64,000 nucleotides of DNA from Paratissierella segnis. Lineage in GTDB: Bacteria > Bacillota > Clostridia > Tissierellales > Tissierellaceae. The stretch lies in NCBI RefSeq assembly GCF_014385195.1, contig NZ_JACRTG010000011.1, positions 8,185 through 72,184 on the forward strand, read 5' to 3'. A program made the position numbers and the translations under genes. The notes below the pieces were generated by a model that ran no database searches, was not told where the DNA came from, and was given only the letters and a program-made list of their open reading frames with translations. How positions within the stretch are numbered: position 1 is the first letter of the stretch; each line of letters starts with the position of its first letter. Below are positions 52,065 to 60,345 of the stretch, in pieces.

Positions 52065-53618
52065 TTATTTTTCTATAACATCCATATGAACTGCTTCAAT
52101 ATAATAATGCTCATTTGGTGACCAATCTAGTCTTTCACTAATAGCAAAGATTTTTTGTAATTGTGGAAGGTATAAGAAAGGTGGATCATCTACCAGCATT
52201 TGTTGGAATACCTTTAAATGCCCTTCATATTCTTCAACTGTTTCCGAATTAAAAATTGCATCAGCTATTTCTTCATAGCCTTCAATAGCGTTGTATGAAG
52301 TAATACCAGTACGCTGTATTAAACCTGTAATCCAGTTGCCTACCATACCTGGCTTAGAAGCCCAACTCCAGCTATAAAGGCCTTCAGCTTTTTTTGCGTC
52401 TTGTCCATTGATAAGAATATTTCTCATAGCGCTAAACTCTTCAGTTAAAACTTCACATTTTACTCCAACAGCAGCTAAGTCTGCTGCAACAGCTTGACTT
52501 ATTTCATGACCTTTTGCAGTGGATCCTGTATTTGATTGTAATTTTATACTAAATCCATTTGGATATCCCGCATCTGCTAATAACTGTTTAGCTTTTTCAG
52601 GATTATATTCAAATCCTTTTATATTAGGATCATAAGCTGGAAAATCTTCTCGATACCATGTTGCTAATTGCCTACCATAACCACCTAAGATATCATTAAC
52701 AATAGCCTCTTTATTAACAGCATAATTAAGAGCTTGTCTTACTCTAGAATCTTGTAATTCCTGATTTGGCGACCAATCTAAAGTATTAAATCCAAGCCAA
52801 ATAACCCTAGTTTCATAGCGGCTATCAATTTTAACCCCTTCTTCTTTTTTGATCATTTCAAGAGATTCAAAATTTAATCCTTCTATTATATCCAATTCAC
52901 CACTTAAAAATTCAGCTATTTGAGTTGATTGCTCAGGAATGGTTTTTATAATATACTTGTCCACATTGGGCTTACCACCCCAATAGTTTTCATTAGCTAC
53001 TAAAACAATTTGCTGATCTTTTTCCCAAGATTCCAATATATAAGGACCTGTACCTACAATATCCGTACCAATTGCTTCTTCACCTATCTCTTCTGAATGC
53101 TTTGGCTCTAACATGGGAATATCTGATATTTGTAATGGAAAATTAAATGCCTTTATTTTTGTATAGATTTTTAATGTATGCTCATCTATAGCTTCCCATT
53201 TATCATAATAAGGAGCATAATCCCAAGCCTGTCTTGGATATTCTGTGTCAACACCTCTATCAAGATTCCAACCAACTACTTCTGAAGTAAATGGTTCTCC
53301 ATTTGAGAATTTTACACCTTCTTTTAGGTAAAATACCCACTCGAGATCACTTACTTGCTCATATCTCTCTATTAGCTTTGGTTCCAAATTCCAATCAGAA
53401 TCATAAGTAAATAATGTCTCACAAATATTAATATATACATTTCTTCCTTGATCACCTGTTGCTCTGTGTACATCTAAGGTTGTTGGATCCATTATTTGAG
53501 CATAAGTAACAACTTTTTCATTTACTGAATCTGTGTTTTTACCACAAGCAGTAGTAACTACCAATAAAACTACAATCATTAATAATAGAATACTTTTAGT
53601 TGTTTTTTGAGAAAACAC
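52065..53618 (-). CDS. Peptide-binding lipoprotein (SBP family 5, OppA/DppA-like)
   Basis: The 517-residue protein has a lipoprotein signal ending VVTTAC (Cys25) and an SBP_bac_5 fold: TLDVHRATGDQGRNVYINICETL, WNLEPKLIERYE, YLKEGVKFSNGEPF and VRQALNYAVNKEAIV. It captures a peptide-like ligand outside the membrane for the OppBC permeases encoded just upstream. With deacylases in the operon the ligand may be an acylated or otherwise modified peptide (inference). Confidence 0.94.
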   Translation of the reverse strand: MFSQKTTKSILLLMIVVLLVVTTACGKNTDSVNEKVVTYAQIMDPTTLDVHRATGDQGRNVYINICETLFTYDSDWNLEPKLIERYEQVSDLEWVFYLKEGVKFSNGEPFTSEVVGWNLDRGVDTEYPRQAWDYAPYYDKWEAIDEHTLKIYTKIKAFNFPLQISDIPMLEPKHSEEIGEEAIGTDIVGTGPYILESWEKDQQIVLVANENYWGGKPNVDKYIIKTIPEQSTQIAEFLSGELDIIEGLNFESLEMIKKEEGVKIDSRYETRVIWLGFNTLDWSPNQELQDSRVRQALNYAVNKEAIVNDILGGYGRQLATWYREDFPAYDPNIKGFEYNPEKAKQLLADAGYPNGFSIKLQSNTGSTAKGHEISQAVAADLAAVGVKCEVLTEEFSAMRNILINGQDAKKAEGLYSWSWASKPGMVGNWITGLIQRTGITSYNAIEGYEEIADAIFNSETVEEYEGHLKVFQQMLVDDPPFLYLPQLQKIFAISERLDWSPNEHYYIEAVHMDVIEK

Positions 53619-53659
53619 CCTTATTCCTCCTTAATTTGTGATTTTTTATTACATACTTT

Positions 53660-54514
53660 TTATGTGCTTCTTAACCTCGGATCTCTTACATCGCGAACCC
53701 AATCTCCCACAAAATTTATTGCTAAGCAAACTAAAAAGATGGCTAAACCCGGTAGTGCTGTAATCCACCAAGCAGTATAAATATACTCTCTTCCAGATGC
53801 TACCATACTCCCCCATGTCGCCATAGATGGCGGAATACCCATACCCAAGAATGTCAATGATGCCTCTGACAAAATAGCCGAACTCATTTCCAGCGTTCCT
53901 AAGATGATAGCGGAATCTATAATATTGGGTAAAATATGTTTCAATATGATTCTCATATCATTGCAACCTATAGTATCTGAAGCTGTTATAAATTCTCTTT
54001 CCTTCAAAGATAAGGTCTGAGCTCTTACCGTACGAGCATATGGAACCCATCCAGTAATTCCAATAACAACAATAACATTTGTTAGACCTGAACCTAAAAC
54101 AGCCATCAATACTAAAGCCATAAAAATAAAAGGAAATGATAACATAACATCAACTATTCTCATAATAATTGAATCAACCCAACCTCCATAATATCCTGCC
54201 AATAAACCGAGCGTAGTTCCTAATATTAGTGAAACTACAACCGCCATAATACCTACTATTAAAGAAATCCGTGATCCATAAATAATTCTAGTTAGTACAT
54301 CTCTTCCCATTTCGTCTGTTCCAAGAATGTGCTCATTTGTTCCTTTCTCAGCAAATATCGGTGGGATAAAACGCTTAGATGTATTAACCTCGTTGGGACC
54401 ATAAGGGGCTAATAACGGAGCAAAAATAGCACAGAATATCCAAATAGCTGTTATTATTAAACCAAGTTTTGCCGTTGCAGTGCTTTTCTTTAAAGTCTTA
54501 ATTAATTTTTTCAT
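53660..54514 (-). CDS. Oligopeptide ABC transporter permease (OppC type)
   Basis: The 284-residue inner-membrane protein has six TM helices and an OppC_N segment. It carries the HILGTDEMGRDVLTRIIYGSRISL region and the EAA loop EFITASDTIGCNDMRIILKHILPN that docks to the ATPases. It lies 10 bp after the OppB gene. Confidence 0.95.
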   Translation of the reverse strand: MKKLIKTLKKSTATAKLGLIITAIWIFCAIFAPLLAPYGPNEVNTSKRFIPPIFAEKGTNEHILGTDEMGRDVLTRIIYGSRISLIVGIMAVVVSLILGTTLGLLAGYYGGWVDSIIMRIVDVMLSFPFIFMALVLMAVLGSGLTNVIVVIGITGWVPYARTVRAQTLSLKEREFITASDTIGCNDMRIILKHILPNIIDSAIILGTLEMSSAILSEASLTFLGMGIPPSMATWGSMVASGREYIYTAWWITALPGLAIFLVCLAINFVGDWVRDVRDPRLRST

Positions 54515-54524
54515 CCCACCCCTC

Positions 54525-55442
54525 CTATGATTGTCTTATTCTTGGATCTATAAATGTATATAATATATCAACTATAAAATTTAAAAATGTAAATATTACT
54601 GCCATAACTAAAGCACAAGCTTGTACTAACGGATAATCATAATTTGTTATCGCCGTTACCATCAGTCGACCTATACCCGGCCAAGCAAAAATGGATTCCA
54701 CTACCACTGAGCCGCCTAATAGATTCCCTATTTGTAAAGCAACCATAGTTACAACGGTTAATAATGCATTCCTTAGACCGTGAAACACAATTACTCCTTT
54801 TTCTTTCACACCTTTAGCCCTTGCAGTTGTCATATAATCTTGCTGCAAAACATCTAGCATAGAAGATCTCGTCAATCTGGTTGTGCTTGCAAGCAAGCCC
54901 ATACTTAATGTAATAGCAGGTAGAATTATTTGTTTAAATTTTCCATATCCGGATGCTGGAAGCATTTTAAGCCAAACTGAAAAAATAAGTATCAGTATTA
55001 TACCCAGCCAAAAAGATGGAACAGAACGACCAGCTATAGAAAGTGTTGTTACAATAGAGTCTATAGGTGTATTCCTTTTAACAGCCGAAATAATACCACT
55101 AAATATTCCAAATGGAATTGCTATAACAATTGCAGCAAATGATAGCTGTAAAGTTGCAGGTATATGCTCTTTAATAAGGTCAAGCACAGGCCTATTATAA
55201 AAAAAAGAGTTCCCAAAATCTCCTTTAACAATACCAGATAAATAATCCATATATTGCCCTATTAAAGGTTTATCCAAGCCAAGCATTCTTTGCAAATTTT
55301 CGTAATCCTCAAAGGTCCCTTCGGGACTAACCAAAAGTTTAACTGGGTCGCCAATACCTCTTAAAAGTATAAATACCACAGTTGTGACAACGAATAGTAC
55401 CAATAAGGCTTGGAGAACTCTTTTTACTAAATAGTCAAACAT
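54525..55442 (-). CDS. Oligopeptide ABC transporter permease (OppB type)
   Basis: About 305 residues from ATG 55442 or 55445 (GGGGG upstream); the longer frame from 55484 lacks a ribosome site. OppB features: N-terminal YLVKRVLQALLVLFVVTTVVF, GDFGNSFFYNRPV, EAA loop DYMTTARAKGVKEKGVIVFHGLRNAL, and the ending YTFIDPRIR. It forms the channel with OppC. Confidence 0.95.
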   Translation of the reverse strand: MFDYLVKRVLQALLVLFVVTTVVFILLRGIGDPVKLLVSPEGTFEDYENLQRMLGLDKPLIGQYMDYLSGIVKGDFGNSFFYNRPVLDLIKEHIPATLQLSFAAIVIAIPFGIFSGIISAVKRNTPIDSIVTTLSIAGRSVPSFWLGIILILIFSVWLKMLPASGYGKFKQIILPAITLSMGLLASTTRLTRSSMLDVLQQDYMTTARAKGVKEKGVIVFHGLRNALLTVVTMVALQIGNLLGGSVVVESIFAWPGIGRLMVTAITNYDYPLVQACALVMAVIFTFLNFIVDILYTFIDPRIRQS

Positions 55443-55491
55443 CATCAAAACCCCCTTATTATTATAAACATAGGAGATTATCAAAATACTA

Positions 55492-56496
55492 TTAGTTCAC
55501 ACGCTTTTCAGCATTGGCTAAATTGCCAACAATATATGCATAATCTCCCGGTTGTACTTTAGTCATAAACCCTCGCATTTGTAAAAATACTGTTTGCTCA
55601 CATGGAGCTAGGATTTCTTCAATAACCTCCATTGTCTGAATATGTCTTATCTCTGCCATAACTGTTCCTTTTTCAACCCATTTATTTAGATATTCAGGTC
55701 CGCATAATGGATAGAACATACCGCCTTTTTTAGGACGTAAAAGTGGCCTTTCTTTAATTAAATACTGTTCTTTTGGAAGTATAAGATCACCTTCAATCAT
55801 CCCCATCCACTTCATTATGTTTAGATTACCTCTTACACTGGTCTTTACAATATCTATATCTAAAACAATACCCGCTCCGACTTCTGGAATAATAGCGGGT
55901 TTACCCAAACTAATCATATAGTCAGTTAAAAAACCTGCATATTGATTTGATGGACCTGCCGGCTTCCCATCATAAACAAATTCTAATCCATAGTTAAATG
56001 CCATTTCCTTTATCTTTTTTCCTAATTCTCCATCTGCTTGACTTGTTAATATATAATTGATAGCTGCTCCATAACCTGCACTATGCCAATCTAAGAGAGC
56101 GTCCGCATAATCTAATATTGGTGTTATTACTGATGCAAGCATATCTGTAAACCAGCCATCTGGCTTACCTGGATGAGCCCTATTCATGTTCTGCATATCT
56201 ATAGGCGTATTTCTTGAATCCCATTCAAATGCGATTGGGTTTAGACAAGGAATGGCTAAAATAGTTCCCTTAAGTGTATTTAAATCAATTTGTTCAACCG
56301 TCTGTCTAATGACTTCAAATCCTGTTATTGCATCTCCATGTCCTAAAGCAGACATCATAAGTGTGGGACCTTCTTCTTTTCCATTGTATACATGAATAGG
56401 TATGGTCAATTCAAGTCCACTGGCCAGATTTGTAAAAGGTAAATTTATCTGTTTATGCTCACCTCTTTTAACTTTAACGCCATTAATCTCAAACAT
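55492..56496 (-). CDS. Succinylglutamate desuccinylase/aspartoacylase-family protein (paralogue 2)
   Basis: The 334-residue protein is of the AstE/AspA zinc deacylase family (M14-like fold). It has the NPIAFEWDSRNTPIDMQNMNRAHPG segment (about 86-110) and the third-ligand region LLDWHSAGYG (His138). The first-ligand motif reads GHGDAITGFE instead of the usual HGxE (His53, Asp55, Glu61). The C-terminal part (about 245-330) is a barrel-sandwich domain. It should remove an acyl group from an amino acid or peptide. It is a tandem duplicate of the next gene, strongly similar throughout, which suggests related but different substrates. Confidence 0.88.
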   Translation of the reverse strand: MFEINGVKVKRGEHKQINLPFTNLASGLELTIPIHVYNGKEEGPTLMMSALGHGDAITGFEVIRQTVEQIDLNTLKGTILAIPCLNPIAFEWDSRNTPIDMQNMNRAHPGKPDGWFTDMLASVITPILDYADALLDWHSAGYGAAINYILTSQADGELGKKIKEMAFNYGLEFVYDGKPAGPSNQYAGFLTDYMISLGKPAIIPEVGAGIVLDIDIVKTSVRGNLNIMKWMGMIEGDLILPKEQYLIKERPLLRPKKGGMFYPLCGPEYLNKWVEKGTVMAEIRHIQTMEVIEEILAPCEQTVFLQMRGFMTKVQPGDYAYIVGNLANAEKRVN

Positions 56497-56520
56497 AAAG
56501 TGCCTCCTTTTTTATCCTGT

Positions 56521-57528
56521 TTAATCATTTTCATGGACTTCTGCAGTAGATAGATCCCCCAGAATATATGCATAATCCCCTGGATGAACCTTAGTCATTA
56601 ATCCGCGCATATTCATAAAGACTGTTTTCTCACAAGGCGCAATTATTTCTTCTATAACCTCCATTGTGCGTACATTCCTAACCTGTGCTATAACTGTTCC
56701 TTTCTTAACCCATTTGTTTAAGTACTCAGGACCACATATAGGATAGAACATTCCTCCATTACTTGGTCTAAGCAATGGTCTATGTTTAATTAGATATTGT
56801 TTTTTAGGAAGAATGGGCTTCCCTTCAATCATACCCATCCATTTCATCGTGTTAAAATTACCACGAACACTGCTTTCAATAATATCTATTTTCAGACCCA
56901 TACCTGTACCTACTTCCGGGATAATTCCCGGTTTCCCAAGACCTAGCATATACTTTACTAAAGACCCCTCATATTGATAGGATGGACCTGCGGGTTTACC
57001 ATTATAAAGAATCTCCAATCCATAATTAAAAGCCATTTCTTTTACCCTTTCACCAAGCTCCCCTTCTACATAGTCATACAGAACATAATTTATAGCTGAA
57101 CCATAGCCTCCTCCATGCCAATCCAATAATGCATCTGCATAATCACAAACTGGTGAAACAGCTGCAGCTAATCTATCAGTCAGCCATCCATCAGCTTTAC
57201 CCGGAAAAGCTCTATTCATGTTTTGCATATCTATAGGTGTATTTCTTGAATCCCACTCAAAAGCAATGGGGTTTAAGCAAGGCATTGCCAAAACAGTTCC
57301 TTTAAGCTTATTTAAATCCAATTGTTGAACTGTTTGTCTAATAATTTCAAAACCTGTAGTTGCATCTCCGTGAGCTAAAGAAGTCATCAACAAAGTAGGC
57401 CCATCTTCTTGTCCTCTATAAACATGCAGCGGTATGGTTAATTCAAGTCCATTAGCAAGATAGCCTATAGAAATATTAATTTGTTTATGCTCCCCTTTTT
57501 GTACTTTTGCACCTAAAATATCACGCAT
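56521..57528 (-). CDS. Succinylglutamate desuccinylase/aspartoacylase-family protein (paralogue 1)
   Basis: The 335-residue protein matches the downstream neighbour over its whole length, including LAHGDATTGFE (His53), NTPIDMQNMNRAFPGK and LLDWHGGGYG. Both share the unusual spacing at the first zinc motif, so this is a subgroup trait and not an accident in one copy. It lies 24 bp before the second copy and 105 bp after the amidohydrolase gene. A role as deacylase of imported N-acyl amino acids or peptides is inferred from family and operon. Confidence 0.88.
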   Translation of the reverse strand: MRDILGAKVQKGEHKQINISIGYLANGLELTIPLHVYRGQEDGPTLLMTSLAHGDATTGFEIIRQTVQQLDLNKLKGTVLAMPCLNPIAFEWDSRNTPIDMQNMNRAFPGKADGWLTDRLAAAVSPVCDYADALLDWHGGGYGSAINYVLYDYVEGELGERVKEMAFNYGLEILYNGKPAGPSYQYEGSLVKYMLGLGKPGIIPEVGTGMGLKIDIIESSVRGNFNTMKWMGMIEGKPILPKKQYLIKHRPLLRPSNGGMFYPICGPEYLNKWVKKGTVIAQVRNVRTMEVIEEIIAPCEKTVFMNMRGLMTKVHPGDYAYILGDLSTAEVHEND

Positions 57529-57563
57529 TTTTATCCTCCTATCATATTGTCATAAATTCTTTT

Positions 57564-57579
57564 AAACTATATATAGTTT
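57564..57579. promoter_or_regulatory. 16-bp perfect palindrome between amidohydrolase and deacylase genes
   Basis: aaactatatatagttt is fully symmetrical and AT-rich. It lies 35 bp upstream of the deacylase start in the longest gap inside the operon, so it could be an internal regulator site or weak promoter element. No protein can be assigned. Confidence 0.4.
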
Positions 57580-57633
57580 GTGTACTATTATGAAAATTGA
57601 GAAAATTTCGCTTATCACTATTCACATATAAAT

Positions 57634-58398
57634 TTATTCTATTTTTAATAAGCGTTTAGCGTTTCCAGCAAATAATAAATCCTTATCTTCCTTTGGAATA
57701 TCCATAGAAAGAAGTGGATTAAGGTTTTCAGCAAAACGATAAGTTCGTAATGGGTTTGTATCTGTTCCAAAAATTATTCTGTCGTTCTTTCTCATGCGCT
57801 TATATGTCAACTTTGCAATTTGAGGAAAGGCCTCTACATATTCGGAAAATACAATAGTTGTATCCATATAAACATTCTCATGTTTTGCAACTAGAGTTGG
57901 ATCTATTCCAAACGGATCTCCATGGGCAATAACAAATTTTGCTTCAGGATATCTTATAGCTAAATCATCTATTGGTAATGAACTGGCAAGTGCCATACGG
58001 CTTGTCCTTGAATTAATAGGACCAGTGTGTATTAAAATAGGTACATCTAATTCAATACATTTTTCAATAAGTGGTGACATACATGGATCCTCTAATGAAA
58101 AATTTTGTATTGGTGGATGCAATTTTAATCCTTTCAAATTATAATCAACAATGGCTCTTTCAAGCTCATCTGCAGCACCTTCTTCATATGGTACAACACA
58201 TGCAAATCCCATTAGTCTATCAGGATATTGTTTTACCAGTTTACCTACAAACTTATTGTCTGAATACCCTAAATCATCAGATCCTGGCACTATTGGATGC
58301 ACAACTGCCATATCAATATTATTAGCATCCATACCTTTTAAAAATTCTTTAACTTCTCCACGTCCTTCTCTAATATGCACGTGAAAATCAATAATCAT
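57634..58398 (-). CDS. Amidohydrolase (TIM-barrel, ACMSD/amidohydrolase-2 family)
   Basis: The 254-residue protein has the metal HxH at the N-terminus (IDFHVHIRE, His6/His8), His in PILIHTGP, His in FVIAHGDP and the late Asp in IFGTDTNPLR: a complete single-metal set. It is a hydrolase or decarboxylase of the amidohydrolase-2 family. It is the first gene of the ten-gene operon, with AGGAGG before ATG 58398. Substrate unknown; with deacylases and peptidases nearby, hydrolysis of a cyclic or acylated amino-acid derivative is plausible. Confidence 0.9.
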   Translation of the reverse strand: MIIDFHVHIREGRGEVKEFLKGMDANNIDMAVVHPIVPGSDDLGYSDNKFVGKLVKQYPDRLMGFACVVPYEEGAADELERAIVDYNLKGLKLHPPIQNFSLEDPCMSPLIEKCIELDVPILIHTGPINSRTSRMALASSLPIDDLAIRYPEAKFVIAHGDPFGIDPTLVAKHENVYMDTTIVFSEYVEAFPQIAKLTYKRMRKNDRIIFGTDTNPLRTYRFAENLNPLLSMDIPKEDKDLLFAGNAKRLLKIE

Positions 58399-58770
58399 CG
58401 TTCTCTACCTCCTAAAGTATTATATTTTTGTCTTGTATTTGTTTAAAAGTCTATCCTCCTTCCTTAAAAATTTAATAATGAAGCTATTAAACTCTTAATG
58501 ATAAGTTCAATAATGGCTAAATAGTGGTATCCTTAAAAAAATTTAATAGTGTGCTAGTTACTTAAATAGTATGATAATGGAATTATTCGAAGGGTTAAAA
58601 AACTGACACCTTCAAAGAAGTGATATTTATTAAAAGCTGATAATCAGATAATTTTTTGCAACAATATATTATTAATATCTAAATTATGTAAACTGTGTAA
58701 GATTCTTCAATGTGACTATTTCTCTTCATTTCTTTTTAGAAAGTATACCAGCAATAAATTCCCATGTCAA
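58399..58770 (-). promoter_or_regulatory. Promoter and long leader of the peptide-catabolism operon
   Basis: On the minus strand TTGACA (58765-58770), 17 bp, TATACT (58742-58747): a near-consensus promoter. The start codon is 343 bp downstream, so the mRNA has a leader of about 335 nt. In it I see a direct repeat (58461-58477 and 58530-58548, tccttaaaaa...tttaata), a GGAGG (58452-58456) with no start codon at suitable spacing, and a short frame of 16 codons at the 5' end. I see no known riboswitch or T-box motif. Confidence 0.6.
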
Positions 58771-58891
58771 GCAAAATATAAGTAATATTTATAAAATATA
58801 TCTTTTAAATAATTAGTCGAATCATAAAATCCCATATTTTCAATGTTTATCAGGAATATTTTAACATTAAAATAGAATTTATTTGATATGT

Positions 58892-58941
58892 TATAGGTTA
58901 TTTGCTATATAGTTGCGATTACCTATATGATATAATATAAT
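58892..58941 (+). promoter_or_regulatory. lysR promoter with candidate LysR-type binding dyad
   Basis: TTGCGA (58913-58918), 17 bp, TATAAT (58936-58941) lies 40 bp upstream of the lysR start. Arms tataggt (58892-58898) and acctata (58921-58927) flank and overlap the -35, as expected for LysR autorepression and divergent control. Confidence 0.6.
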
Positions 58942-58981
58942 TAAGAGTGAAATGAGCAAATAATATATTGGAGGTTAGTTT

Positions 58982-59935
58982 ATGAATAAAAATAACACCA
59001 CAACTTTTACTACCCTGCGTTATGTTGTAACTGTAGCAGAAGAAAGAAGTTTTACTAAAGCAGCAGAAAAACTCTTTGTTACTCAACCTACTATTAGTCA
59101 AAATATTAAAGCATTAGAAGATAAATTAGGTACCCCTCTCTTTGATCGTTCAACATACCCTTTAACATTAACCTATGCAGGTAAACTATATATTGAATGG
59201 GCTCAAAACACATTACTCTCCCAGGCACAAATTACTAAAGAATTGACGGCAATTAAAAACCCTGAACAAACTAGACTTGTAATAGGATCTTATGCTCATC
59301 GAAATACATACATATTTCCTGAAATTATAGAACAACTTTCATATGATTATCCCCATTGTAATATTGTTGTAGAAGAAGGTTTGCCAAGAGTTTTGTATAG
59401 CGGGTTAGAGGATGGAGAAATAGATATAGTTATTGCAGAGGCTTATTCTGATACAGTTAGATATGAGAATATCTTTATTAGAAATGAAAATTTACTTATA
59501 GCGGCACCTAAAAGTTTTGATATTAAAAGAAGAGCGTCTGAAGATAGTAATTTCCCATTAATTCGTTTAAAAGATATTGAGCAACATCCCGTTATAACCT
59601 TATCACCAAGACACGATTTTGGAAACATCATTAGGACCCTATTTGAATTAGAAAATATTGTCCCAAATCATGTTATTGAATGTAGGAGAGTTGAATTAGC
59701 CCACAAATTTGTTGAAAGAGGTTTGGGAATTACATTGCTACCTGAAATGTATGTCGAACAACTAGGTCAAGAAGATAACATAGAATATTTTATTATTGAT
59801 AAGTATAGACCTACTAGAAATATCTCTCTTATTTATTCCAAAAACAGATTCTTAATTGAACCAGCAAGCAGATTTATTGATTTATTCCTAAAAAAATTTG
59901 CAACTCCTGAAACTCTTCCAAATATAAATATATAG
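58982..59935 (+). CDS. LysR-family transcriptional regulator
   Basis: The 317-residue protein has an N-terminal winged HTH (about 8-67: FTTLRYVVTVAEERSFTKAAEKLFVTQPTISQNIKALED) and a type 2 periplasmic-binding-like effector domain (about 95-305). ATG 58982 follows GGAGG. It is divergent from the amidohydrolase-deacylase-Opp-peptidase operon, which it very likely controls with a pathway intermediate as co-inducer (inference). Confidence 0.94.
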   Translation: MNKNNTTTFTTLRYVVTVAEERSFTKAAEKLFVTQPTISQNIKALEDKLGTPLFDRSTYPLTLTYAGKLYIEWAQNTLLSQAQITKELTAIKNPEQTRLVIGSYAHRNTYIFPEIIEQLSYDYPHCNIVVEEGLPRVLYSGLEDGEIDIVIAEAYSDTVRYENIFIRNENLLIAAPKSFDIKRRASEDSNFPLIRLKDIEQHPVITLSPRHDFGNIIRTLFELENIVPNHVIECRRVELAHKFVERGLGITLLPEMYVEQLGQEDNIEYFIIDKYRPTRNISLIYSKNRFLIEPASRFIDLFLKKFATPETLPNINI

Positions 59936-59973
59936 CCCGGATTCTATATCTTCGATTATCTGCATTGTACCTA

Positions 59974-60185
59974 TTAAGCACCGAAAGCTACATACCAGAT
60001 TTGTGAGCTAAGATAAACTATCTTTTCATTTTTATAGGCTTCTGTTTGCTTTATGATATCATTATCAAAGATTTGTTCAGCAGATGTATTGCCAACGGTA
60101 ATAGCAGCTCTGTCGATTACGAAAATATATTGGGGGTTTTTCTAATGTTTTCAAAGGTAGCTTTAACATAAAAGAAGGGATTTTA
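59974..60185 (-). pseudogene. Remnant of a siderophore/iron ABC binding-protein gene (C-terminal part)
   Basis: Minus-strand translation gives ...FFYVKATFENIRK then, after a one-base frameshift in an A5-C5 run near 60133, NPQYIFVIDRAA...TEAYKNEKIVYLSSQIWYVAFGA and a stop at 59974. This is the C-terminal end of YclQ/CeuE-type siderophore-binding proteins (NPxYIFVIDR, YKNxKIVYL). The other two thirds are missing. A dead fragment, not a gene. Confidence 0.8.
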
Positions 60186-60191
60186 CTGTGA

Positions 60192-60275
60192 AGAGAAATT
60201 GCGCTTACTGTAGGATATAACAATCAAAATTATTACAATATGTCATTTAAACGGCATGTAGGTATACACCATTAA
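60192..60275 (+). pseudogene. Remnant of an AraC-family regulator (last helix-turn-helix)
   Basis: Plus-strand translation gives REIALTVGYNNQNYYNMSFKRHVGIHH and then a stop, the final HTH of AraC/XylS proteins (EIAxxVGYxNxNYFxxxFKxxxGxxP). A stop codon lies directly before it and no upstream domain is present. AraC-type regulators often sit beside siderophore uptake genes, so both fragments may come from one lost locus. Confidence 0.75.
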
Positions 60276-60289
60276 ATTGTAGAAATAAA

Positions 60290-60319
60290 TATAGGGGGCT
60301 TATCTATAAACTCCCTATA
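60290..60319 (-). terminator. Terminator of the chemoreceptor gene
   Basis: tataggg (60290-60296) pairs with ccctata (60313-60319); on the minus strand it is followed by TTTATTTC. It lies 27 bp past the stop. Confidence 0.65.
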
Positions 60320-60345
60320 TACTATGTTTTCAATGAAACTTAATA

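Noticed and set aside
58399..58741. T-box or known riboswitch in the long leader
   Set aside because: No T-box core (AGGGTGGNACCGCG) and no stem-loop pattern of a known riboswitch could be seen by eye.
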